Origin: Acanthopleuribacter pedis
GTDB taxonomy: Bacteria > Acidobacteriota > Holophagae > Acanthopleuribacterales > Acanthopleuribacteraceae
Direction of reading: 5' to 3'
DNA: 64,000 nucleotides
NCBI RefSeq assembly: GCF_017377855.1
Contig: NZ_JAFREP010000028.1
Location: 1 to 64,000, forward strand
Shown: piece by piece, positions 8,980-17,401 of the stretch
Numbering within the stretch: the first letter of the stretch is position 1
Layout of the letters: each line of letters begins with the position of its first letter
Program-made: the position numbers and the translations under genes
Notes under the pieces: generated by a model
What the model was told of the DNA's origin: nothing
Database searches by the model: none
The model's input: only the letters and a program-made list of their open reading frames with translations

Positions 8980-10908
8980 ATGTTTTCAAATTGCTACCGC
9001 ATTCTGGCAGCAGCCATGCTGCTCACGGCTTCCCTTTTTGCACACAGCCTGGTTCCGAAACAATTGGCCGGCGCGCCTGATTCGTTCCGCAACAAGCAAC
9101 CCGAGCAAGCGACACTCGGCGAGCGCTCTTTCTCAGCCATTCTTCCCGTTGAATTGACCGAACACGTCCTTAATGGAAAACGGGCGTTCAGTTGGCACGG
9201 CCAATTACCGATCGACAGCCACCAAAACCTGAAAGTCCTCGTCCTCAACCAAGGTAACCCTTGGCAGATTAAAGCGTGGCAACCCGGTCAAAAACGGCCC
9301 ATGCTGTTAGAAGATGTATCCGAGACGATGGAAACCGGCGACGTGGAAGTGCTCAACAACGGCATCCCCGGTGCCTTCTACCAAGTACCCGAGGCACCCG
9401 CGGGCGATTGGTTCTTCTCGATTGAAGCCGACAGCGCCATGGAAAAAGCGCCCAGCGATCCCCATGGTTACCTTTTGGTTACCACCGACAACAACTTCGG
9501 CATCCACACCTTCTGGAACAACCGCAACTTCTTGGTTGGCGAAACCCTCGAACTCAATGTTCGCAGCATCTTGCGTGATCAAGAGGTGGCGCTTTCGGCC
9601 AAACCGGCGGGCAGCTTAAGCGCGATTCAAGCGGAGATCGTTTCCCCCTCGGGTGAAAAGGTCGTCCTCGACATGACCCACCAAGATGCGGGTGCTGTCA
9701 TCGGTGCATGGCAACCGGTTGAACCTGGCAAACACCGGGTCACCATCATCGCCCGCGGCCTGAACCATTTCGGTCAGCCGTTCATCCGCACCAGCTTAAG
9801 CGGCATTGAAGTGCTGAATCCTAGCCTGGACTGGCGCCCCGAGGCGGTGCAACTCACCAACAACCACGGCACGCGCCTGTCTGTTTGGCTGCCCGCCCAA
9901 GACTACTCCGGCGAAAACCGCCATTTCCGCGCTTATGCCGAGGTATGGGGCACGGGCAAAGACGGCGAATTGAAACCGGTGAACTGGATTGGCGGCATGG
10001 TCGCCATTCAAGACGGCATGATCGAGCTGGGTATGGACAGCCGTTGGTTGGCACGTGCCGGGGTCGTTTCCCCTCTGGTTCTGAAAAACATTCGCTTGGA
10101 AGATCCCAGCACCTACGTAACCTTGCTGGAACAAGACCAGGTCAACGTGGTCGAGAACGACATCGAATTTCCCGAGGCGGCGCGCTTCAAAGGGATCGAC
10201 CGCGACATGTTGATGGGCCCCAAACCCGCGAGCCTGAACGAGAACAGCAACAAGGCGGGTGGGTTATTCCTGGTCCACGGATTCTGCGGCAGCAATAGCT
10301 GGCCGGGCAGTGACTTCACCAACTTCCAGCGCTTCAACGATCCCAAGCAAAACCGCTCTCACGATGCGTTCGCCCGCTTGATTGCAAGCCAGGGCTCCGG
10401 CATGTCTTCTTACGGCATTGTCGCCCACAGCCAAGGCGGCGCGGCGGCCTTGCACCTGTACACTTATTACTGGAGTGGTTTGGACAACGCAACCGGCAAC
10501 CGTTTAATCCAAAGCGTCGGCACCCCGTACCAAGGCACGAGTTTGGCGGGTCTGATCGCGGCCATCGGCGACATTTTCGGCATCTCTTGCGGCACGAACC
10601 AAGACCTGACTTACGACGGCGCCCGCGCTTGGTTGTCCGGCATCCCCTCTTGGGCACGGCAAAAGGTCACCTACTTCACCACCTCCGAAACGGATAAATG
10701 GTGGCGCTGGGATTACTGCCACATCGCGGCTGAGTTCGTCCTGGACGATCCAGAGGACGGCACCACGGAACGCTGGGCGGGTCAATTGTCCGGCGCCAAC
10801 AACGGCGGCCACAAAGAGGGCTGGTGCCACACGAGCGGCATGCGCGACGGTGCCCAAGTCAACGACAGCAGCCGAAACCGCGGCATGAACAGCAACGCGG
10901 CACGCTAA
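8980..10908 (+). CDS. Secreted alpha/beta-hydrolase-fold protein (conditioned-medium-factor-like)
   Basis: A 642-aa protein with a clear signal peptide (LAAAMLLTASLFAHS). The N-terminal half (about 40-430) looks beta-rich and Ig-like. The C-terminal part holds a lipase-like domain: the oxyanion segment FLVHGFCGSN near 430, then the nucleophile elbow AHSQG (Ser near 487) and GTPYQG, with candidate acid and His residues further on. It is likely an exported esterase or lipase-type hydrolase. The layout resembles proteins annotated 'conditioned medium factor', but that label is from memory and untested. The start at 8980 has GAGGAG upstream and places the signal peptide at the N terminus. A strong terminator follows, so the gene is probably monocistronic. 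Confidence 0.8.
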   Translation: MFSNCYRILAAAMLLTASLFAHSLVPKQLAGAPDSFRNKQPEQATLGERSFSAILPVELTEHVLNGKRAFSWHGQLPIDSHQNLKVLVLNQGNPWQIKAWQPGQKRPMLLEDVSETMETGDVEVLNNGIPGAFYQVPEAPAGDWFFSIEADSAMEKAPSDPHGYLLVTTDNNFGIHTFWNNRNFLVGETLELNVRSILRDQEVALSAKPAGSLSAIQAEIVSPSGEKVVLDMTHQDAGAVIGAWQPVEPGKHRVTIIARGLNHFGQPFIRTSLSGIEVLNPSLDWRPEAVQLTNNHGTRLSVWLPAQDYSGENRHFRAYAEVWGTGKDGELKPVNWIGGMVAIQDGMIELGMDSRWLARAGVVSPLVLKNIRLEDPSTYVTLLEQDQVNVVENDIEFPEAARFKGIDRDMLMGPKPASLNENSNKAGGLFLVHGFCGSNSWPGSDFTNFQRFNDPKQNRSHDAFARLIASQGSGMSSYGIVAHSQGGAAALHLYTYYWSGLDNATGNRLIQSVGTPYQGTSLAGLIAAIGDIFGISCGTNQDLTYDGARAWLSGIPSWARQKVTYFTTSETDKWWRWDYCHIAAEFVLDDPEDGTTERWAGQLSGANNGGHKEGWCHTSGMRDGAQVNDSSRNRGMNSNAAR

Positions 10909-10941
10909 GCAACGTTTTATCCTGTCAGTCTCCCAAACGGG

Positions 10942-10983
10942 CCCGGCAAGCATGGTTCTCGAACCGGCTTGCCGGGTTTTTTC
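10942..10983 (+). terminator. Rho-independent terminator of the secreted hydrolase gene
   Basis: A perfect 10-bp stem, CCCGGCAAGC / GCTTGCCGGG, with a 15-base loop is followed at once by TTTTTTC. It starts 33 bases after the stop codon. Confidence 0.9.
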
Positions 10984-11377
10984 TTTCGAATCGCCGGCGA
11001 TTGGATTTCGTCTGGATTTTTGCCCAAGCGCATAACGCGTGGCAAACGGGTTCGACAGGTGCCGACCCACCATTACTTGGTGATGTCGGAATCAAAAAGT
11101 GCGGAGATTGGATGGGCGCAAAAAATCAGAAAAAACACTTCCAAATGAGGGTGCTTTCAATGGTGGTGATGAACGGGGCGCCTCGACTTGCCCGGCCTTT
11201 CCTTGCGCCCCCCCCTCCCCTCTGGAAAAAGAGACGGCACAGGGCGCGGGGAAATGTGGCCGGCCGGATAGATCATCATTAATGTGTCGGCACGCCGACA
11301 TTGACCGCCCCGAACAGCAGCCCGCGCGGACGCCCCCAACAACAGGTCAAGAAGCAGGCGCCTTGGGTTCATGGAGG
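10984..11377. other. Convergent intergenic region with a small palindrome
   Basis: No supported gene. It contains a perfect inverted repeat TGTCGGC-AC-GCCGACA at 11285-11300, without a T-run on either side. This could be a weak terminator-like hairpin for the minus-strand gene ending at 11378, or an unrelated palindrome. Confidence 0.4.
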
Positions 11378-12202
11378 TTAGGCCACGGCCCGCTCGCCGC
11401 CCAAACCTTCCAATAATTCACGGATGCGGGCGACAGCGGGTAGAAAACGAGGCTCGCCCGCCACCAGCTTGGCGGCCATGGACACCACGCAGCGCAACTG
11501 CAACACGACCAGTTGACATTCGCTCTGCGTTGTCGTTTCCTCAACCAAAGCGGCAATGCGTTCGGCCTCGGCAGTAAAGCGATGCATTTTGTCGGCAGCG
11601 GTCAAATCACTTTGACCGTTAAGGGCGTAACACCGATAAAAATGGCAATCCAATTTATCGGCGAAGGTTTCAGCTTGGCGCAAACGCAAACCAAGTGCGG
11701 CAAACATGCCGGAAAAAACCCGGTCTTTCAAAGCCTGACCCACGGCGTTTTTAACCAACTGAATTTGGAATTCGAGCAAATGGTTTAGCGCGAAGGCACG
11801 CTCTTCCGGCAGCGCATCAACCCGTACGGCAACCTTTTCCAGAAGCCGGGTGACCCGCAAACAACAAGCAACGACATAGGTTCGTTCGAGATGGTTCAGT
11901 TCAATTTGTTGCAGGACTTCAGCGGCCAATTTGAACCGATCACCATGGTTGCGCGATCGTGGTGACAAAGCGGCCGCCGCCAACTCGATCAGCATCGCAT
12001 TGCGGTCCATCGGGGTCTCAGCCCATTGGGTCATGCGCAGGTAACCTTGAATGGATAGGGGCTGAGAAATGCCGCTGGTCGTAACCGGGGAGGGCAAAAG
12101 GGCCTTGGTTTTTTTGGGACGTCCTGAAACGGAGGCCGCGGGGGAAGCCTGGGTGTTAGCGGGTGTGATATCCGATACGATGGGGGAACGGGTCTGGAAC
12201 AT
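11378..12202 (-). CDS. Hypothetical protein, 274 aa
   Basis: I do not recognise a family. The first 60 residues are Pro/Ser/Thr/Ala-rich and probably disordered, including a GRPKKTK basic patch. The remaining 210 residues are predicted by eye to be almost entirely helical, with repeated Leu/Ala heptad-like spacing and several Cys. There is no signal peptide or membrane span. The start at 12202 is preceded by CAGGAGATCGCTT, a good ribosome binding site; an extension to 12292 has none. It is transcribed alone, convergent with the secreted hydrolase and upstream of MITE copy B. Clean codon use suggests it is real. Confidence 0.7.
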   Translation of the reverse strand: MFQTRSPIVSDITPANTQASPAASVSGRPKKTKALLPSPVTTSGISQPLSIQGYLRMTQWAETPMDRNAMLIELAAAALSPRSRNHGDRFKLAAEVLQQIELNHLERTYVVACCLRVTRLLEKVAVRVDALPEERAFALNHLLEFQIQLVKNAVGQALKDRVFSGMFAALGLRLRQAETFADKLDCHFYRCYALNGQSDLTAADKMHRFTAEAERIAALVEETTTQSECQLVVLQLRCVVSMAAKLVAGEPRFLPAVARIRELLEGLGGERAVA

Positions 12203-12794
12203 AAGCGATCTCCTGAATAAGGTCAATTGATACGAAATACGCGCGCCGACCAAAACCACATCCAAAACTATTAAATGGCTTACAGAAGGCAAGGTCGGCT
12301 GCCAACGTCCCGGCGAGGGGCGTTTCTACTCCCTAACACGCGACAGATCACACTTCGAGCGTGAGCAACGTCACACTCTCAAAAAGTCGCCCGCATCATT
12401 TTCAGACCGCCGCTTTTTTTCAGGAATCTTAGCCCGCTTTTCTCACAAGGAATCCTGCTACGGGGCAACCCATGCGATTACGAGGATTTGCCTTCCGCGG
12501 GGCGGCCATCCCCATGACTCGGTCGCGCCGCCTTCGCCTCAGCTGCTACGCCGAATGGTCGGCCCCGCAAACGCTCGGCCCCCTGTGCCGTGGCTTGGTC
12601 GTCATCTTCGTACGCACAAGGTTTTCAGCTTCTCGCGACGAATCCTATTGAGAAATGCGGGCTAAAAACGGACGGTTCTTGCATTCCGTCGCCCTGCCGC
12701 GGGGCGGCCTTGGCCACGGGTTTGGTTTCCTCGGTGCGCGATCAGAGTCACGCAATCAAAAAGGCCCAAAACCCTTCCTTGGACATGCCGCGGC
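12203..12794. other. Intergenic region containing MITE copy B
   Basis: Apart from the MITE at 12429-12665, this stretch holds the promoter region of the 274-aa hypothetical gene and the 3' flank of the sigma factor gene. No further gene or clear terminator is seen. Confidence 0.4.
12429..12665. mobile_element. MITE copy B, TA-flanked
   Basis: A 237-bp copy of the same element as at 6728 and 13674. The left end reads TTAGCCCGC then TTTTCTCA, and the right end TTGAGAAATGCGGGC then TA. With copy C it shares long nearly identical blocks such as GGTCGTCATCTTCGTAC. No open frame with coding character is present. Confidence 0.8.
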
Positions 12795-13376
12795 TTATGC
12801 CGTGAGCTTGTGGCGAAGGAAGCCGAGCGCGGCTTTTAGTTCCAGAAAAACCTTGGAACGCCCCATGCCGGTTGCTTTGATGATGTTGTCGATGGTCGCG
12901 TCTTCAAAAAACCTGAGCTGAACAATCCGTGCTTGGACGGGATCAATTTCACCCAATAAATCCAGGGCACGCTGCAAACCCATGAGCTGCTCGGGGCCGA
13001 GGGGCGGACCGCCGTGGGGCAAACTGTCCTGGGGCACATCGACACCGTCAAAACGGGCGCCGTGACGGTGAGCGTATTTTTCGTGGTTCAACAAAACCCA
13101 TAAAAGGATCTTTTTGGCCATCGCGTAGAACTCGCGACGGTTGCGCCAGGGCCGGTCCGGGTCGCCGCGGTATTCGCTCAGCTTGGGGAAGGCTTGGTGC
13201 AGGAGGTCGGTGGTGCAAAGGTCCACATGGCGATGGTTGTCAGAAACAAACTCGCGCAGCACCTTGCGAGACAACTTGCGCAACTCCTGAGCCACGGCGG
13301 GCCACAATTCATCCATGGTTCCGGTTTCGCCGTCTTGCCACTTTAATAGAAGTTGCGTAATTTCCTGTTGCCCCAT
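12795..13376 (-). CDS. ECF sigma factor, TIGR02999 (Sig-70_X6) type
   Basis: A 193-aa RNA polymerase sigma factor of the ECF-like family common in Acidobacteria and Planctomycetes. Region 2 has LCTTDLLHQAF and REFYAMAKKILLWVLLNHE. Region 4 carries DPVQARIVQLRFFEDATIDNI followed by a helix-turn-helix (ATGMGRSKVFLELKAALGFL). The start at 13376 has GTGAGG six bases upstream; the longer frame to 13412 lacks support. The gene is divergent from a Ser/Thr kinase with TPRs. Sigma factors of this family are often found beside such kinases, so kinase-linked regulation is a reasonable inference. No anti-sigma factor is seen next to it. Confidence 0.9.
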   Translation of the reverse strand: MGQQEITQLLLKWQDGETGTMDELWPAVAQELRKLSRKVLREFVSDNHRHVDLCTTDLLHQAFPKLSEYRGDPDRPWRNRREFYAMAKKILLWVLLNHEKYAHRHGARFDGVDVPQDSLPHGGPPLGPEQLMGLQRALDLLGEIDPVQARIVQLRFFEDATIDNIIKATGMGRSKVFLELKAALGFLRHKLTA

Positions 13377-14071
13377 AAAAACCTCACATGCCGAACCCGC
13401 CTTTTTTAACACAGATAAGTGTCGGCCGGCGACCCTTGTTCACGCTGATGCGCCGGCCGGCGAGGAAAATCACCGCGTAAAAAGCAAGGGTCAAAAACGT
13501 GAGCCACGCCACGTTTCTCCGGCATGGTCACCCGCGCGGCGCGGGCTTCCAAGCATTCCCTCCCCAAGCATCCCCCCCTAACGCGACACAAATCATCAAA
13601 AAGCCGGGCATGGCGTCGCCCCCTCTCCCCCGGCGCCTTACGGAGAATCTCCTGATGGATTGGGTGTGGAAGCTAGCCCGCATGTCTCACAAGGAATTCT
13701 GCCACGGGGCAATCCATGGGATTACGACGGGCGGCCTTTCGACATACTCGGTCGCGCCGCCTGCGCCTCAGCTGCTAGGCAGGAAGGTCGCCCCCGCAAA
13801 CGGTCGGACCCCTGTGCCGTGGTTTGGTCGTCATCTTCGTACCCACAAGGCTTTCAGCTTCTCGCGACGAATCCTATTGAGAAATGCGGACTAGCAAGCG
13901 CGCCCCCCGCGAGAACAGTTGCGGTGAACGTGATCCGCGATACATCTATACGGAGTTGTTTTGCCGACCGATAAGCAGAAAGGCAAGATCAAACCCGTTC
14001 CCTTCTGAGCGCGCCCGCCACCTGGCGCGCGCATCACCGCGGCCGCAAACCAAATCAGGACCTTCACGCAC
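13377..14071. promoter_or_regulatory. Divergent sigma factor / kinase promoter region, with MITE insertion
   Basis: About 695 bp separates the two divergent start codons. MITE copy C occupies 13674-13893, leaving about 300 bp on the sigma side and 180 bp on the kinase side. No clear promoter motif was recognised. Confidence 0.4.
13674..13893. mobile_element. MITE copy C, TA-flanked
   Basis: A 220-bp copy bounded by TA. The left end reads GCCCGCATGTCTCA and the right end TTGAGAAATGCGGAC. Part of the left interior is shorter than in copies A and B. It lies between the divergent sigma factor and kinase genes. Confidence 0.8.
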
Positions 14072-17000
14072 ATGGATATCCAACGCGAACGCCACATTCA
14101 AAACTTGGTCAAAGCCGTCATTGCCTTGCCACACGCGGAACGCGAGGCCTATTTAGTGCCACTCGCCGAACAGGACCCCGACCTGAGTCACGAGGTGAAG
14201 GCACGGGTCGAGGCCTCGGATGCGGTGATTGAAAATTTAACATTGCTAAGCGACGCGGGTACGCTCTCGGGTGTGCGCATCGGGCCGTACCAACTCCACC
14301 GCATGCTGGGCGAGGGCGGCATGGGCGACGTCTACCTGGCCAACCGCGAACACGAATTTTCGATGTGGGTGGCAATCAAATTCCTCAAAAAGGGGCTGGA
14401 TCGCGGCGACGTGGTCGAGCGTTTCCAACGGGAACGCCAAATACTGGCCGACCTGAACCATCCCAACATCGCCGCCATTTTGGACGGCGGCACCAGCGAC
14501 GGGGGTCGCCCCTATTTCGTGATGGAATACGTGGAGGGCATCCCGGTCGACGCCTATTGCCGTGAAAACCAGCTCGAACTGGAACAACGCCTGCGCCTGT
14601 TCCGCAAAATATGCAGCGCGGTTTCTTTCGCCCACGAAAACAATGTGTTACACCGCGACCTCAAACCGGCCAATATCCTGGTCAACGCCCACGGCGAACC
14701 CAAATTACTCGATTTCGGTATCGCCGGCTGGTTGGCGCGCGATCCAAACCGGGACCGCGGCGATTTCACCAGCCGCGGCATGACCCTGGACTACGCCTCA
14801 CCCGAGCAGGTCGAAGGCAAACCGCTCACCCCAGCGTCAGACGTTTTTTCGCTCGGCGTCATTTTGTTCCAGCTTCTAACCGACAGCAAACCCTTTGACT
14901 TGCGTGATGTGCCGCTCATTGAAGCGATCCGACGTGTTTGCGACCTAGACCCTCCCAGGCCCAGCATCCAAGTCGCCCGCCTCAAAGAAGACCCCACCTT
15001 GTCCATCGACAGCACCGAAGACAAAGAGCCGGCGAATGAACCGCTGCCGACCCGCTGGCAAAAACGCCTGCAGGGCGATCTCGACACCATTGTGCTCAAA
15101 GCGCTCAACAAACAACCCCAGGATCGTTTCGCGACGGTCCAAGCGCTTCACGACGAGATCGGCCGGTTTTTGGTGGATCTCCCGCTCCAGTCTCGACCGC
15201 GCTCCCTCCTTTACGACGCAAAAAAATTCACGCGGCGCCATCGCGCGGCGGTGATGGTTTCGGGGGCGCTGCTTTCCCTGGTATTTGCGCTGATGTTCAC
15301 CCTGGTGCAACAGCAACACCAACTTCGCCTAGAACGGGACCGCGCCCGCCTCGAACGGGACCACGCGCAGCACGAACAAGAACGGGCGCTGGCCGCCACC
15401 GACTTTCTCAAAGACCTCTTCAAGGGCGCCGACCCTCGGGTAACCGGGGGACACAAATTAACGGCGGCGGATCTGCTCAAAAAAGGGGTCGGTGACATCC
15501 AAAACCGTTTTCAAGACCAGCCGGTCTTGCGCGCGGAACTGCTGGAAACCTTGGCGGAAGTCCACCTCAGTTTGGGCTTGTACGAAACGGTGGAAAACCT
15601 GTTGCAAGAAGCAAGGGCGATCCAAGCGGTGCAAGGATCGCCCTTGGATTTAGCGCGGCTGGAATACCAAATGGCGAAATGCGCCCTGGCCCAAGCAAAA
15701 TTTCACGGCGCGAAGACGCTGATAGCGCAAAGCAACGCGGCGCGTGCCGAGCACCTGGCGGCACCCCACCCGGATCGCGCGGCCGGGGTGCTGCTGCACG
15801 CCCGCATTCTCCGCGAACTCGGTATGTTCCAAGAGGCGGAGCCGCTTTACCAGGCGGCGCTAGACGAAATTGAAGCCTTCCGTCGCCTCCCCGCGGACGA
15901 GGCGGAGACCCGGGCGGCGGCTCTGCAGCACGCGTCAATGATTAACCACACCACGGACTTTTTACTGGCGCGCGGGCATTACCAACGCGCCGGGGCCCTG
16001 CAAACCCAAGCCCTAACCACCTTCGAAACCTACCTCAAGCCTCGTGAACCGGAGCGGGCCCAGGCAATGATCCAACTCGCCCTGATCCAAAGCGCGGAGG
16101 GCCGCTTCGAAGAAGCCGAGGCCCAATTCCGCACGGTGGAACAGCAACGCCGCGAATGGTTTGGGATCGATCATCCGCTGACCCTGGAAGCACGTGAACT
16201 CTTGGCGGTGCTTTACCAGGAATGGGGCCGCTTTCAGGTTGCCGGCGACATTCACAAGGCGGTCCTGATGCACCGCAAACAACGCTTTCAAGCCGATCAT
16301 CCCGCCATCTGGAACAGCCGCAAACATTTGGCCCTGTTGGCGCAACGCAATGGCGATTACAAAACGGCGGCGGCCGAAATGGCCTTGGTTCTGGCCGCGG
16401 AGCGACGTAATTTCGGACTCATCCATCCCACGGTGGCCGAAACGTTGAACCTGATCGGCATCCTTGAATTCGAGCGCGGTCGCTACGAGGCGGCCGAACA
16501 GCACTACCGCAAATCCATCGAAATGAAACTGCATTTTTTCGGGGAAAACCATCCCACCACGGCCAGCTCGCTGGACAACCTCGGCGTGCTGTACCAAGAG
16601 CTGGATCAATGGGAACAGGCGGAGTCTCTCCATGTACGCGCCCTGGAGATGCGCCGTCGCCTGCTGGGCGACAACGATATCGACGTGGCCTACAGCCACG
16701 ACAACCTGGGTTTGGTGAACAAAAACCGCGGCCGCTACGCGGTCGCCGAGGACCACTTCCGCGATGCCATGACGCTGTTCGCCACCATTGTCGGCGAGGA
16801 TCACCCTGATTACCTCAGCACGGTCCACAACCTGGCTGTCACCTTGATCGATCAGCTTAAATACGAGGAAGCGGTACCCTTGCTGCGCACGGTGGTCGCC
16901 CTGGAACGCAAAATCTACCAAAGTCACCCAACCGTGGCGATCAGCATGAACAACTTGGCCTCGGCCCTAATCGATACCCGCCGTTATCACGAGGCGGGCA

Positions 17001-17401
17001 TCCTGCTGGAAGAAGCCTCGGCGATTAACGCCCGCCACCTAGATCCAAACCATCCGGGTGTCGGCCAAACCCGCCTGATCCAAGCGCGTTACTTCCTGAA
17101 GATGCAAAAAACAGTCGAGGCGGAAGACCATGCGCGCCGTGCCCTGGCCATTTGCCGCCAACACTACCAAGCGGGCCACCAGATGACGGCACGCGCCCAA
17201 AAAGTGTTGGGCCAGGCCTTGTTGGACCAAGGCCGATACGCGGAGGCGGAACCGCTGCTGGTACAGGCCGAGGACATCCTCAACCGCGTGGCTGATTACC
17301 ACCACCACGAAAAACGCGAACTCTGGTTGTTGTTGGTTCGGCTCTACCAGAAAACCGGTGACCAAACTCGGTTGGAAAAATACCAAGCCAAGCTCAATTA
17401 A
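14072..17401 (+). CDS. Membrane Ser/Thr protein kinase with C-terminal TPR array
   Basis: A 1109-aa protein. The kinase domain spans about residues 65-370, with glycine loop GEGGMG, VAIK lysine near 101, catalytic HRDLKPAN near 194-201, DFG near 215 and YASPEQ in the activation segment. All catalytic residues are present, so it should be active. A membrane segment follows (about 392-412), then a charged coiled coil rich in RLERD repeats, then a long series of tetratricopeptide repeats (about 470-1100) of the 'YEAAEQHYRKSIEM' kind. Topology is kinase inside and TPRs outside. This architecture typically pairs with a TIGR02999 sigma factor, as here. The stop codon overlaps by 4 bp the stop of the convergent gene at 17398. 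Confidence 0.95.
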   Translation: MDIQRERHIQNLVKAVIALPHAEREAYLVPLAEQDPDLSHEVKARVEASDAVIENLTLLSDAGTLSGVRIGPYQLHRMLGEGGMGDVYLANREHEFSMWVAIKFLKKGLDRGDVVERFQRERQILADLNHPNIAAILDGGTSDGGRPYFVMEYVEGIPVDAYCRENQLELEQRLRLFRKICSAVSFAHENNVLHRDLKPANILVNAHGEPKLLDFGIAGWLARDPNRDRGDFTSRGMTLDYASPEQVEGKPLTPASDVFSLGVILFQLLTDSKPFDLRDVPLIEAIRRVCDLDPPRPSIQVARLKEDPTLSIDSTEDKEPANEPLPTRWQKRLQGDLDTIVLKALNKQPQDRFATVQALHDEIGRFLVDLPLQSRPRSLLYDAKKFTRRHRAAVMVSGALLSLVFALMFTLVQQQHQLRLERDRARLERDHAQHEQERALAATDFLKDLFKGADPRVTGGHKLTAADLLKKGVGDIQNRFQDQPVLRAELLETLAEVHLSLGLYETVENLLQEARAIQAVQGSPLDLARLEYQMAKCALAQAKFHGAKTLIAQSNAARAEHLAAPHPDRAAGVLLHARILRELGMFQEAEPLYQAALDEIEAFRRLPADEAETRAAALQHASMINHTTDFLLARGHYQRAGALQTQALTTFETYLKPREPERAQAMIQLALIQSAEGRFEEAEAQFRTVEQQRREWFGIDHPLTLEARELLAVLYQEWGRFQVAGDIHKAVLMHRKQRFQADHPAIWNSRKHLALLAQRNGDYKTAAAEMALVLAAERRNFGLIHPTVAETLNLIGILEFERGRYEAAEQHYRKSIEMKLHFFGENHPTTASSLDNLGVLYQELDQWEQAESLHVRALEMRRRLLGDNDIDVAYSHDNLGLVNKNRGRYAVAEDHFRDAMTLFATIVGEDHPDYLSTVHNLAVTLIDQLKYEEAVPLLRTVVALERKIYQSHPTVAISMNNLASALIDTRRYHEAGILLEEASAINARHLDPNHPGVGQTRLIQARYFLKMQKTVEAEDHARRALAICRQHYQAGHQMTARAQKVLGQALLDQGRYAEAEPLLVQAEDILNRVADYHHHEKRELWLLLVRLYQKTGDQTRLEKYQAKLN

